The position numbers and the translations under genes were made by a program. The notes under the pieces are model-generated. The model had not been told where the DNA came from and did not search any database. It saw only the letters and a list, made by a program, of their open reading frames with translations. A stretch of DNA of 64,000 bases from Varroa destructor (taxonomy: Eukaryota; Arthropoda; Arachnida; Mesostigmata; Varroidae): NCBI RefSeq assembly GCF_002443255.2, contig NW_019211459.1:21664147-21728146 (forward strand). Reading direction: 5' to 3'. This document shows, in pieces, positions 1-13,124 of the stretch. Each line of letters opens with the position of its first letter. Position 1 is the stretch's first letter.

Positions 1-281
1 ATAGATAATCATTAAGTTCGTGAAAAATGGCGTAGCGCTGCGCTGTACAATATTTATCCGAGTAGTTTTTCGCTTTTACTTGAATTTCATTTTTCTTTAA
101 TTAAGTGAAGTATTTAGTCCAAGGACTTATGGAAGATGCCAAACGAAGCACGCAGAGTTCGCCGTGTAATGGAATACCGGTATGCTAAATTGGTACTGAA
201 AGAGCACTTATCTAGCTGGGCGTCACAACAAATACAAGGCCTCGGATCGCCGTCACAAGGGATCGCAGGGGTAGTGGTTAC

Positions 282-312
282 GTAAATTAGGGTTATATTA
301 ACCCTAATTTAC
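282..312. repeat. Perfect 14-bp inverted repeat with TTAGGG
   Basis: Arms of 14 nt (GTAAATTAGGGTTA and its complement) are separated by TAT. Each arm carries one TTAGGG/CCCTAA unit. It is a single unit and not a telomeric array. Confidence 0.7.
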
Positions 313-3145
313 TTAAGATATTACTATAGTGTTTGCAAAAATTAGTAAAGATAAGGTGAAAGTTATTTCAGTAGCAATATAGCCATTCTAAAAGAATTGT
401 GTGAGTGAGCAGTATCTGATTTTAGTCCAGAGACGCTCAATGGCAAGCCGAATACTGTTTATTCAAATAGATTCAATTGATGAGGCCTAGAGAGATAAGA
501 TTGGCTTGGTTTCTAATGCACACTCTCAGGCGCGCGGCCCAATAAATCCCGCATATATACAGATGAACCGCATATGTACAGAGCAGCTAGTGCACATGGA
601 AGTAACTATGGCATGAAAGCGAACGTAACTCCTCAAGGCATTGTAACAAGGGTACTGTCAGATTTTTAGTAGTGAATGGAGCGTGTACAATGTATTACTC
701 ACGTATTAGCTTCTTTCCACCCTTTTGAGCACATCCAAATATTAGGATGGAAGCTAAGTTTTATTGAATAGAAAAGTTCGCTTTTGAGATTTTGGTTACT
801 GTCGAAGATAAAGCCATAAACGTAATTGCTCAGAGAACACAAAAAATGAAAGTTCGTCAGCGCATGGTACGGAGGATACGCAGAGTGCAATCAAACCTCT
901 CATTTAAGGGTCTAGAATGGCTGTTTTGACGATGTTTGAAATGTGTGACTTCGCGTTGTCTCTATTTCTCTCTATAAGCTATTTCTCAAAATTAATCTAG
1001 TTGACTCGGGACAAGTGAAGCAAATAAACGTGCCTGGGTCTGCAGGAGGCATTTCGCAGTAAATCAGGCCCTCCAAACACAAAATATAACATTTTTTAGA
1101 TGAAGAGTCCACCGCTGTTTCTCTTGTAGCCACATATTCCACGGGCTATTCAAAACGGCCTTCATAGTGTACAAGAAGACCGATTTAACCACTTGCCAAC
1201 GAAATTTAGTTTCAAACTCCTCGAAATTATTCTATCTACGCACAAATAGGCGTTCGCATACGATGCGAATACGTAGCGTAGGTCTGCGAACATACTATAA
1301 GGCATAATAGAAGCTTCTGTATTCATCCACAATGTTAGGACCCTTAGCTACGTTTCGTATCGATACTCTTTTATAATCGTATCGGGCTGTTCGAAGTGTT
1401 GAAAAAAACGGTGTACTGGAATGGGAAGAAGTCATCGCGAGTTCTAAAGCTGAACATGTTCGCTGACGATAGCGGTCGTTAGCTGCGTAGACCGCAAGCT
1501 ACCGATTTCCAGAATAACTGCGGCCGTAAGTGTCCTGGCCGCCACAGCCTGAAATACACCGCCTTTAACTCTCAGAAAGTAACAGAGGTTAACACGGTTT
1601 TTTTTTTTAAATCAGTCAAGTTAAAAAGAAGTATTCTATGCGGAAACATATCCAAACGTAAATGGTACGAGTGATGCTTGGTGTACGCTCTTTGCATAAG
1701 CTGGTCATTTATGCAAATGAGTCGTGTTCTCGACATCAAATTTGAATGAGAATGGAAGTTTCGAAACCGCTTCAACTTAAAATACTTGTCCTCAATAATA
1801 ATAATAATAATTCATATTAGTTGTAATAACATACGTACCAGTAAATACCTATTATCTAATGAGTAGTATTCTTTTTTTTTTTTCGTGTACTTCTTATATT
1901 ATGAAATTGTTAGATATTTTTGTGATATTGACCCGGCCAGTTTGTTTTAAAAGTTCACTCGGTATCTTCGCTTGTGAGAAATGAAAAATTTAGGGAATTT
2001 ACCGATTCTACAGTGAAACTACAGCGGCAAAGACAACACATGCCTTCCTTTTCTTTCCGTGCGCTCGAAAATTCAATATCTTGTAGCGTTGAGCCGCTGA
2101 AAAAGATTGAAGCAAATTCATTTGCCGGTATCTTAAGTGAGACTCCCAAAAGGGATCGGTAACTGCTATCTAGTGGTGCTGGAAAATGCTGGCCAACCCC
2201 GCACCAGCTTTTGTGGTAGTTGTATCCATATTTCTAAGACAAAGTGAGCGAAAAAAAAACGAAGAAACGAGGATGCAAATAAACTACCTTTCTTTTTATA
2301 TTTTTTTTTTTTACAATTTAAAACTTTAAATTTTCCCCCTCAAGAGCTTTCGCAATTAAATGTTCCTTGCCTAATAGAAAGTATGTCATTTTATTACTCA
2401 TGGATAGGTCGTTATGAATTCTACTTTTATGCACAGGCTGCTCGTTTTTGTACGGCTAGCACCGAGCAGGCAAAAGAGTGAGTCTCACAGATTCATGATA
2501 CTAGAGTGTGGTTTTCAAAAAAGCAGAGTTCTCGTAGAAGACCCGTGGAAATATTCGAGGGCCCTTGGTACCCTTTGGGTCCAAACAGTATGCGAAAATG
2601 GACGCGGGGCTTTTTTAGTACTAGATGATAACCAGCGCCACGTTTGTCTCTTCAGTTAGAAATGCACCTTTCTATTAGCTTGCCTGAATTTCAGGTTTTT
2701 GCAAAATAAATGCGTTTCGATATATCTTTGTGGTACAGCATACGCATGGACTACTTAAATATTGCGAGAGAAAGGCAACTTAAAATAAATGGGCCTTATT
2801 CGTGATTCGTAGCTATAAATGAGCAGAAAAATCCCATAATTCGGGATACAAAATTTAAACCTGACCTTTTACTTCAATAGACTGCGCCAGTCAAGATTTA
2901 AGATCAATTTATTTAGAACAATCTAAAGGCTACATTGTTACATCAAAATCTATGACAAGAACGAGCCAGTTGGGAAGGCGACGAATGCAATCTAAGCATA
3001 CATATAGTAGGTCTAACATATTGCTTCAGAAAAAATTAACGTAATATACTTACACAGAAAAGTTCGAGCATTGCAAACGCAAAGAAAAAACATGTTCTTA
3101 CGCACACTCTTTATAGCATATTCTTTGGTTTCACTTAGCTTCTCA

Positions 3146-3176
<31 letters not shown>

Positions 3177-3182
3177 TGTATA
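3146..3182. repeat. AT-dinucleotide microsatellite
   Basis: A run of about 12 TA units followed by an interrupted CATATATG segment. Open frames crossing it are low complexity and not supported as genes. Confidence 0.9.
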
Positions 3183-4423
3183 TTGAAAAAGCTAGAATTC
3201 GTTCACGGTTATATGGACTTCTCATCCAATACAACAACACCTATATTTTTGCGAACTTCGTTACGGGGACTAACCTGGCCTCATGTAATGCCCTGATACT
3301 GGCCCTCAGTGTAATACGCTAAAAGACCAGAGAAGGGGGCGGCCGACAGCTATCGAACGTGCGTCTGTTCCACATGGTTCCGCAAGTCGTCATTCCACGC
3401 GCCATATTCTCGGACTTAAGGACGGGACTACTTCAAAGTTCACTACCCGCGTGTACAACGACCGAGCACCAGGCCACACTAAATCTTAAAACAACAGTTC
3501 TGTGTTTTGAATAGCCAAGAAAATACTGTGTCTTAGTCTCACCTCGCGATAGCCGAAAAAAACCCACTTAATCCTTACGGGTTCGTCGGCGCGGCTTCTA
3601 GCTTCATGTTGCGTTGGCATCATCCGATTGTAAGATTGACGTGTGTCAATGATAACAGCGCATCAAATTGCGAATCCTTTCTAGTCACTGGTGAGAAGTA
3701 TGCTCATGGCAGGTTAAAAAGTTGACTGCTTTACGGTAGTCAAGGGCATGTTTTGTCTTTTCGGACCGCAGAGGTCGAAATGCTGACGTTCTCAAGCGCC
3801 ATAAAGCTTATCGAAGCGGCTCTCAGGCTATTTGCCACTTGAGAGCAGAATAAGCGTAAGCAGAAAGGAAGCCGGCCTTGAGCTGAGGCATACTTCTGCA
3901 ATTGCAGTCCTAGTTGGCGAACTGTTGGCAGCATCGAAGGTAGGTCTGCAGAACCAGCCACCAGCTTATAAGCCAAGGTGAGCATAAATTATATAGAGCT
4001 TCTTAAATCGCAATACGCGAAGTCTAGTCGGGTTGCATGCTGTACATCGTAATCAACTTCGAAGACTTGTGACGATTCTTCCGGGAAATGCAGTTAAACA
4101 GTACCGCCAACGATAACAGCTTGGATCGATCATCACTCACAACAAGTAGCCAAACAAATTGCTGTTGAGACAACTGTATAACATGATGACATGCAAACCA
4201 AAAAAAATACAGTAGAGTGGACAAGTGAAATCGATGTGAAAGTTATATAATATAATTTTTGTATTTGACTGACTGTGGTTATATAATACCTTTTCGCTCG
4301 CCGTTTAACTGCCAGGCCCAAGCGATTAAATATATATGTTATTAGAAATACAGGGTAATACCATCTTACATACTGAGCTCAGTACACCGCTGACGGATTT
4401 CACCGCATCACCGTCCAGACGTT

Positions 4424-4502
4424 CGGATATTCGGTCGCGTTTTTATTTAACTCCCGTGTCTTGCCAGACCGATGATTCTTTGCCAAGCTTACCACTAAGC
4501 CA
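4424..4502 (-). repeat. tRNA-like (SINE-type) repeat
   Basis: On the minus strand, TGGCTTAGTGGTAAGC (complement of 4,487-4,502) is a near-perfect pol III box A. A degenerate box B (GACCGAATATCC) lies about 65 nt further on. The interval matches a tRNA-derived SINE head. The sequence does not fold into an intact cloverleaf by eye. A 103-codon plus-strand open frame overlaps it and is probably incidental. Confidence 0.45.
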
Positions 4503-7500
4503 GAGCTTTCAACCACATTTAATGTGTCACCCGAACTGGGAAAAACTTTTGAATGAAACTGCGTCGTCCGAACTTTATCCGGAAAAAACACCGCGGTGTT
4601 TCGGCACCGTATACGATGTTCAGAACTGTCGTCTTTGCTGGCTATGAATATGTAATTAAATGCAACTGAATACTTTTATACGAACTACCATTTAAGCGTT
4701 CATGCAGCATAAAGGGCTAAGCGACGTACTTTCGAGAAAAGAAATCTTTAAGCCAGATAGCATTTACAGATATGCATCACATCTAGATGCCTTTCTTATT
4801 TATTGCTATACTGCTTTCCGGCCTTTGAAGAAGTTACGTTTAAGCCTTTGTTACAGAAGACACACTTTGCAAGCTTGGTTTTTATGTGTATGACAGTATT
4901 ATTATTACATTGGTTTTTGGTGAGAACGGTTTATTGCTGTAGAGATTTAATTTAACCATAGACACATTACAGAGAAACACAATCGTTATAAAGCTAACAT
5001 ATGAACATTTATGCATAATTTCGACTGAACTTGATCGAGCCGTGGCAAGGCGCTCCGTACGTATGAAGCCGGACCAACCTAACATTCGCTTACACACACT
5101 TCTACAAAGGTGTCATTTTTTTCGCACACGGACGTATCCATTAGTTTATATGTTGCCAAAAATAACAGTAGTTCATTGCAATGTTCACTTTCCTCTTTAC
5201 GAGTCCACTATTTCTTTATTTTCATATATCATCTCAAGACCCGCTGTGTATTTGTCATTATTTGTATGTGCGGTAAATCGATCTCTGTGATGGTCTAGTG
5301 TGATGGAAGTTCCTTTATTGCATTTTGCCGGAAATAAAAAGGCAAAAAGCCCACCATAGTGTTTACACTGCGCGGCGATGGATTACCTTTGTTCCATAAT
5401 GGTATATTTAATAAGGAAGAAGTGGTCAAAAATGGGCTGAGTAACATTGGACCTGAAAACTTAGTAAATTCAGAAGTAATAGCAAAATCATAATATGCTA
5501 AGACGTTGCGTTATTGTCGGATAAATAAACGTTATTACTTTCCAGTTAACCTAATGTAATGCGACAATTGCGATGGATCCCACATGAAAATTTTTAGCGT
5601 TCCGGATAAATTGTGAAAACCAAACATTTTTCAAGTACAAACTAAAATTGCAAATGGTTAAAGCAAATACACAGCTCAGCTATCTCTGGTAGTATAAGCG
5701 TAATTATTGAAGTTGTTGTATCCTTTCATTCCAAACAAGACTATTGAGAGTCTAGCACAAATTGTTAATTTTGCTACCACATTCAGTTCAAATCTATCTT
5801 ACGAATTATTATTCATAACTATATATATTATGACATATGGCTTAGTCAATAATTAAAGTCATACATTGGTCGCTGCATCCTCGCAAATACAGAAACAGAG
5901 GTGTCTGCCTAATTTACTCGTATATTTATTCCACATACTGATGCCAAATATTTGCTATGCTTTTTACACTAAAACATTCAGTACAATACTTTTAATTGAT
6001 TATAAGCACATTTCGTTTATTTTTAGCGTTTCATTAGGTTTATTTAGTTAATTGTAGCGTTAACAATCGAAGCCGTCCAAAAAAGAACCAATATTATTAA
6101 TATTAATAAATGTATTCAGCTCTTTCTCCCTTCAAATCTTTATATTTATTATGTAAACATTTTTTCAAATTTAGCGAAACCTACTTTTTGCTGTTGAACG
6201 TGAATTTCATTCTGAATGAAGTCTAGATCCAAAAATACGTATTTCAAGCAGGCTGAATATTGAATAAAGGGCAATATATTTTATCGTTCCTATTTCTAGA
6301 ATATTTTGCCCAAAGTATGACTTGAGACTGCTACTCGTGTTAATCAATGCCCGTTTACGGTATATCAAAAAAAAAATGCTAATACCCCTCATTTATTATC
6401 GATCTAGCCTCCGTAGATCAGTAATATCAAAGCAATTCGACACAAATGGATGACGCTATGACATTAGATTTCCTTAGTCTCACCTGACGCCCTTCGGAAA
6501 AACATAGACCATAGGTAGAGTTAAAAGACTTTACTGTATATTGAATCTGTAGTTGCACACATGTCCCATTCCTTGTAGCCATACCATGTACTCAACTGAA
6601 GCATCTTGAGGCTTACCTTAGGAAATATATTCGAGTCTAAACCCTATCGAATTAGAATCAGCGCATCTTTTCAAACGAGTATTTACAGCCATGGTATACT
6701 AACAAAGAGTTATGTGTCTTTGCGTTCAGCATGATTTTGGTTCTGGAGTTCCACTAACACAACACTCCTTTCCCCCCTCGTTTGCGAGCCCTCAACGTAC
6801 TCATCAACGTCCTTGGTACCGGCACTGTCATTGTACGTTGTTACTATAAAGACATTTATTATACAAATACAACGTACAACACATTTTGAAACAATTAATA
6901 CTTCAAGGATAATATTACTTCATATCAGTGATGACGGATAATTAAAATACTTGACTTGCCTATCATTGGCGTATTGCAAAGTAACTTTTTGACTCGAGTT
7001 TATATGCGCGTATGTGGGTGTGCAACTTTAGGCGTATAACCCTTATGGCTCACAGTGAAATCGTTTGTGCATAATCAGTTCAACAAAGTCGCGACACTGG
7101 CTGGCCAGGAAACCGAGCCACGTCAAACAAAACGGTTAAATTAACGGCACAAACTGGTATTGACTAAAAAAATAAAATTGAATCAAAGGAATGCAGCAAA
7201 AACACGCTCCAGTTGAACTAAGCAGGTATTCTATCTCTGAATAGAATCTGTAAGATATTTGTATAGATGCAGAATACAGAGTAGCCCGTATTTCGAAACA
7301 TCACGCTTAGAAATACTTATTAAACGACGATCTTTTTAGAGCGAATCTATTCAGCGGAACAACAACTTCTGGGCTCTTAACCCGGCAAATACATTGTGAA
7401 GTTTTCTAAAACACTACATAAGCAAAATTATCCAAAGAAAATTGTAAGCGTTATACTATGCAACATTTTCAAAATATGAAATTCGAAAAACTCGCCGCAG

Positions 7501-8576
7501 TGCAGATGGGCACTTTTCTTTCGTAGCATAGTCAATACATCACGTCACAACTTTTCAGGACTATTTCAAAAGGAACAAAGTGTGCACAGAAATACATTTA
7601 CGCTAAATAATCGCGAATCTTTTATAATATGTCTTCGTACAATACATTAATGCCTCAAAGTATTACTTTTTTAGTTGTTATCTTATTGTTCTAGTAGAAT
7701 TGTTATTCCTTAGACCGTTAGCATTCCATAACTGGAAATCATATATCAACGGTCTTTTTCTGTGTGACACAAGCGGGCCCGTCCTCTTACTCCTACCTAA
7801 TCTTGTGACATCTACGCATTGTCCTACAATAGAACTCAATGTCAATAACGTCACCAGCCACGTATCATATCACCGAAACCCTAATGTAATCGTGTGGTGT
7901 TTTTCTGTCATCCACATCTTTACCTACCTATAAATGTTTTATGTCCAGTGTTGATTTAATTCAGCGTTACCTTAGAGGATTAATGCCTGCCAAAATGAAA
8001 CGAAGTGCCTCCTCTCCCCGTTTTAAATCTAAACCGCCTCAGGTGTCCTTTAGTTCAGTGAGTTTACTTCAATAAGTGACAAGTCGGCACTGCGCTATTA
8101 CGCAATACACCAACTAGTCGTTGCGTAATACAAGTGAATATAAAGCACTAGTCCGGGGTCTCTCTACAGGGTCAAAACTACCTCAGGCTACAAACTCAAC
8201 CTGCCAGCTGGTCTGCTACTGACCAGTTGCCAGATGGCCTCATCGTAATAGGAATCGCATCTCGTCGCCGCGCCGCTAGTGTGCCGGCATTTATAACTAT
8301 GTTATGGGCCCCTATTTTGTCCGATTTTACTATCATTTTTCCCAAACTTGATATCCTCGTGAAGGAGACCATGGCGTAACTAAAATGTCTCATACTACGC
8401 AGACATGCTATTTTGAGAATACATGAATAACTCGATATTGGTCTTTTAGGGAAAGTACAACGTCTGTAACTACCCTACGACTTTGATTATTATAGGAAGC
8501 AAGTATTCTGATCACCTGAGCGTTTTTTATCATTTTGCCTTGTGTATGAACTTATAGGATGTACTGAAAAAAAAAT

Positions 8577-8989
8577 ATGTCCTTTGTGCCATGTAAACTG
8601 ACTGAACATGGTAGAGAAACACGATTTTCCGTTGCCTGTCAACATCTCGTTCGCTACAGATTACTATGCAATTACAGTGACAGGTTTCCACACAGAGTTA
8701 TGATCAGTAACGAAATGTGGTATTTCTGCATTGGCGTAAATCGACGGAAAGAGTCTCTACCATCGGAAGGTACACCCCAAGGAGACTATGTTTTGCATCG
8801 GTAAGGCTGGAGAAGTCTTCTACACTCAAGAAGATGAGCCAGGCAGTCAGCGAAAACCTTAATATCACCATATTGCGTCGAGTGAACGATGTCATCCAGC
8901 ATAAAATACTCAATAGACGAGGCAAAAGCATCCGTCTCCGTGGCAGTGGCAAACCGTGCATATCAAAGATTACGCACGCCCCGTTTTAA
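8577..8989 (+). mobile_element. Decayed mariner-type transposase fragment
   Basis: Two plus-strand frames together resemble consecutive parts of a mariner (Tc1/mariner superfamily) transposase. Frame one (8,577-8,804) has VPCKLTEHGRETRFSVACQH, which fits the family's WVPHELTE segment, and then HRVMISNEMWYF, which fits the VTxDEKW block of the first catalytic Asp, here Asn. After a frameshift, the second frame (about 8,834-8,989) has RRVNDVIQHKILNRRGKS followed by IRLRGSGKPCISKIT, matching the xxHDNARPHxS block of the second catalytic Asp, also lost. The N-terminal DNA-binding part and the C-terminus are not recognisable. The copy is inactive. I could not find terminal inverted repeats. Confidence 0.62.
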
Positions 8990-10263
8990 GAGTATTTTGA
9001 GTGTGATCTTTTTTGAGCCCTTGCGATAGAATATCATTGTTGCAAGTTACTAGCAAATTAAGTTGTCAGTCGCACATTTGGAAGTGAAGAGAGTTTTAAA
9101 ATCTAGCTGAGCCGCTTCTTCATCTTCATACTCGAAAATTTTTGGCAAGAAGGAATAATTCAGTTGGTTAAGAGGTAGATAGAAAAAGGTCGCGGGGAGT
9201 AACAGCAACTACATAGTAAGTTAATTTGATTAGTCTGCCGAAAAATATAAAAAGCTGCTCATAATATAATGGCTTTGTAGTCATGTTCAAAACGCGTTTG
9301 AGGGGAGAAAGACTTAGGAAACTTTAAACGGTGGAATATTAACGACCATATTACATGTTCTAAGCCATTTACAGTTCGTTCATTTTGTTCTTCATTACTT
9401 ATTATCAGCAGTAACGTTTCGTCCATCTATATATATTCAGTTGATGTATTAGTCGTTCTTTTTTTTGTTTTAAGGAAATATCGATGCTAGTTGAGGGAGT
9501 TGAACTTCTGCAAAACCCACCCATCAAAGGTTTCTTCGATAATTCCTTGAAGAATTACTGTCGCGGCTACCGCTATTTTGCATTAATTTGTCATAGTTGA
9601 AGGAGTTGACATATAGCTGGTAAGCAGGACCGTAGCCGCTTTTGGCAGTGGCGCGTTCACGACTCTTAATGCTATTATCACCACCGAAGAACCGAAAGAG
9701 GTCCGTAGATACAGCTGGAAACAACGTTTGATTATCTAATACAGAGTCATGGAAGATCGCCTGAGTTCACAAAACGTTTGAAAAATAACACTTCGTTACC
9801 TACGTATTGTATTTGACTCTGCGATAAGTGCATCTATTTTTTTTTAAGTACTAAAAAGTAAAAAAGTTGTGGCTGATTTTTTCGTTGTCTTTTGTTCATG
9901 CTAACAATTTTTTGTAACGACTCGAAATTTGTGATGGGTATGAGTACAGTTAAATCGTGTAAATTGTTCAACGCCAAGTTTCTTTTCCAATTCGGAAAGC
10001 TATTGTCAGAAATATCATTGCATTTTGCGGCTACGTGAAGTAGCGTGTTGTCAAAACGAATTGTTACTGGCAATTGATCGTTGCAGGACGACATCTTTAG
10101 AGCTTTTACAGTGATTGAGTATGCGAGTAAAATAGCAACATACAAACCAGCTGGACATTCACCTGAATGTCCCTAACCTAACGGTCCTTGCGGTACCTGA
10201 GTTACAGGTGTTTTACATCCTTCTCTATACCCGTGAAAAGAAAATTGGAAAAACATACACACT

Positions 10264-10264
10264 C

Positions 10265-10298
<34 letters not shown>
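10264..10298. repeat. Compound AT/GT microsatellite
   Basis: About 12 AT units pass directly into five GT units. Two open frames crossing it translate to Ile/Tyr and Cys/Val runs, which are artefacts of the repeat. Confidence 0.9.
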
Positions 10299-11369
10299 TT
10301 TTCCTTTGGTGTTATTTATATTTCTTCAAAAGCTGTCCCAAAATATGGTCCCGCTTGTTACGGTGTTGGAAGATGTTCATTGGCGATCATCCTCTGATTA
10401 AAACATGTTCTCTTGATGTTATATTTTCTCATTTTCCACTCCCCTCTTCTTTGCGTCAAGTAGCTAGAATGTTATTTTCAATTGGGGGAATATCGTCATG
10501 ATGTCGGCTATATTTGCTCATCCGGCAATCGAAAAACTGCATACTGCCAGCTTGCTCGTTAAGGGACATGCTACGTTTTGCCAGCAGCGCAGTATCAACA
10601 TTTGGGAAATATAAATGGAAGTTGAAAGGCTTTTAATTGTTATTTTGGCCAACGTTCATTGCGGTTATGTTGGGTTGATTGCTGCTCTTCTTCATTTCAG
10701 TGTTTTTGCGATTAAGATCTTTCAAATCGAAACGGCAATTTCTTTATAAAATGAATAGTCAACCCTAAACAGTAGAACAACAGTAGAACCGAACTTTCAA
10801 CTTGGAATAACATTTAGGAATAACATTGGAATAACATCGGGTCAGCATCGTACAATTTTGAGGCAGAACTTTTCGTGTCGATTGGCTGACGGCCATAGCG
10901 AACCATAGTTATGAATCTATCACTTTCAAATCAAACTGATTTGAAAGCTATGACACCTTGAACGTTAACGATTTAGACATTATTTAAAGTGCATTCTGGC
11001 ACTTAATTTAGATCGATCAAAATCGTTTGATTCGAACTAAAAGATAATTTCAGTAGTTTTTTATATTCAAGTTTACATTGGGTCATAAAAGCAGGATTTC
11101 TACAATACTGCAGTAATCTTTTGCGCAAGCTCTACGATTTTGCGACACAATTACACGAGGCGCGAATCGACGGAACATTTATTTTGCTTTGATGATAGCG
11201 GTGTCGCCGCCGATAGACAGCCAAAATGTGACGTGCTAGCTAGGCACATGTAAGGCCTTCCGTCTTGCTTGCCTGCTGGAATTAGAAGTGCCTTTGTGAA
11301 AACTTTAAAGTACGCCGTTTCCGAGCGCAGGAGTATCGTTAGATAGCGCAATTGTTGGCGCCGTTGTTG

Positions 11370-11512
11370 TCGTCAGTTTGTCAATCGCCGCAAAGAAACG
11401 ACGACGCTAGAGGGCGTTTTTTGTCCACTGCGCGGCCGTGGTGGAGCGCTGGAGGTCGCTGTCGTCTGCTTCGCCGCTACTGAAGAGGCAGAGCATTGAG
11501 CAGACCATTCAG
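11370..11512 (+). other. GC-rich island without a long frame
   Basis: A local GC-rich stretch (several CGACG and GCCG runs) in AT-rich DNA. It contains GCTAGAGGGCG, close to the core of CTCF-type sites, and CATTCAG|GTACCT, a donor-like sequence. It could be a 5' untranslated exon and promoter on the plus strand, or an insulator-type site. No downstream coding exon is recognised. Confidence 0.3.
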
Positions 11513-12099
11513 GTACCTAGAATTTAATTACGAAAGAGGTCGATCGGAGTGCAAGTTCCAGATTGTAAGTGACAAGCGATGGGAGAAAAAACTTCCTTTT
11601 GACGACGCTGGAGAGTGCCATTGTCTCTGCTTCGTATATTCGTTCGCCGACGCGGTAGAGCATATCTCCAGACGGGAAAACAACTCCCTTCCAGCCAGTT
11701 GCCATACTTATTGCACTTACAGTAGTCAAAAATTTGTATGAGACAATATGATAAACAACTTTGACGATGTTTTCAAGGCCACTCTTTATATTATACATAT
11801 ACAATACTTCGAGATTACAAGGCACATTCGATTAACATCGTATGTTAAGCATTGTTTTTATTCTGTCTTTTTTCATCATTACACTATGGGTGGCGTTGTT
11901 CAACTAGAAACACATAATGCTATGGTTACTATTGATGTTTGTCACTCGTACAATTACCACGTCTCCATATTGGTCGACTAATTTACGTGCTATGAAAGAA
12001 ACATCCTCATTCTGTTGTCTGTGTTTTGATTGAGGCTGAAATCGATTGGAGAATCTTTACTTCGTGTGCAGCTCCATCTCTTGTATCTTGTGTCTATAG

Positions 12100-12135
12100 G
12101 CAGCATGCATGATATGTATATATCATGCACGCTGC
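12100..12135. repeat. Near-perfect palindrome
   Basis: Sixteen-nt arms (12,100-12,115 and 12,120-12,135) match at 15 positions around a 4-nt centre, with GCATGATAT in the core. It could be cruciform-forming or a protein-binding site; no gene lies nearby. Confidence 0.6.
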
Positions 12136-13054
12136 TTGTAGCGTTTCAAAGTCGATTTTGTAGGTGCTTATGGCATTAATAGTTTCGCTGTCAACTCTAT
12201 GAACATGCAGCTACGGAGCACCTGCCTTGTGCACGGCTGTATTCGTATTTACATATACACGCGTATATTTCCGAAGTCCTTATTACTATGCCTGACAAAA
12301 ATTAATCTTGAGGAAACGTTATGTATATGTTATGTTATAGTTAAAAAAAGAGATCTCTACAAAACTGGAACAATCATGCTAGATCCATGTTGTATAGCTT
12401 GCTTGTTGATATAAGGTGCTTATTAGCATTACAGAGGGACAAATGGTGTCGTTAGATGAATAAACTATGCACCGTGACGATTTCGGGATGACAAAATGTC
12501 ACCGGGTAAACAATGGATAGGTTATCTATGTTGTTTATAATTGGGTGCCCGTTTGAAATACTAGAAGGATCAATAGAGGAACCCATTTAAACTGATAGAT
12601 AATACTAGATATTAGAAAAACCGAAACAGGAAAAACGCCACATAGGGTAGCAGACGACGCATAACAAAAACAACATGAATTAACTTTGAATCTAGTAGTA
12701 TGTGAACAACTTATAAATGTATTTTTTGATAGCCTTTGCGAATGATTACAAAATGATCGACACATACCTCCTGGCGCCGATGACAAAAATCTACTATCAT
12801 TTTAGGGTACAGTGCGAGAAGATAATGGTAGTAATTTATGGCCACATCGACAATGATACTCCTGACATGGATAAGTCTGTAACAATTTGCATTTGGCGTA
12901 TCGTACATCAACAGATATTCAGTACAGATATCCGTTAGTGCATCGATTTCTGAATCACTCGACTCCATTTACTCGATATAGCATGAATAAACTAATTAGA
13001 AGTGATTCGTATGTCGTGCCTGATGAACAGATGATCGTACAAAAAAGTTCGTTT

Positions 13055-13124
13055 TAGCTAACTCTGTAGGTAGTGTGTTTGTCCGCTAAACTTAAAAGAC
13101 ATGTGGGGGCCTAAGTTCGAGTCC
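13055..13124 (+). repeat. tRNA-like (SINE-type) repeat
   Basis: Box A-like TAGCTAACTCTGTAGG is followed about 45 nt later by box B-like AGTTCGAGTCC. The middle (GCTAAACTTAAAAGACATG) resembles the corresponding part of the copy near 60.6 kb, which suggests a dispersed family rather than a functional tRNA gene. Confidence 0.5.

Larger units (their letters stand above)
1..8576. other. Gene-poor AT-rich flank
   Basis: No exon chain is supported. It contains short chance open frames, an inverted repeat near 300, an AT microsatellite near 3.15 kb and one tRNA-like repeat near 4.45 kb. The 62-64 codon frames near 2.0 kb are open on both strands and lack splice or homology support. Confidence 0.6.

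Noticed and set aside
282..312. Telomeric repeat array
   Set aside because: Only one TTAGGG unit occurs in each arm of the inverted repeat; there is no tandem array.
4336..4647. 103-codon plus-strand open frame rich in Ser/Thr/Pro
   Set aside because: It overlaps a minus-strand tRNA-like repeat with a near-perfect box A, lacks splice partners, and shows no recognisable domain.
9834..10145. 103-codon minus-strand frame with a hydrophobic start and Leu/Asn-rich text
   Set aside because: It has no ATG at the start, the leucine spacing does not fit a leucine-rich repeat consistently, and no splice partner was found.
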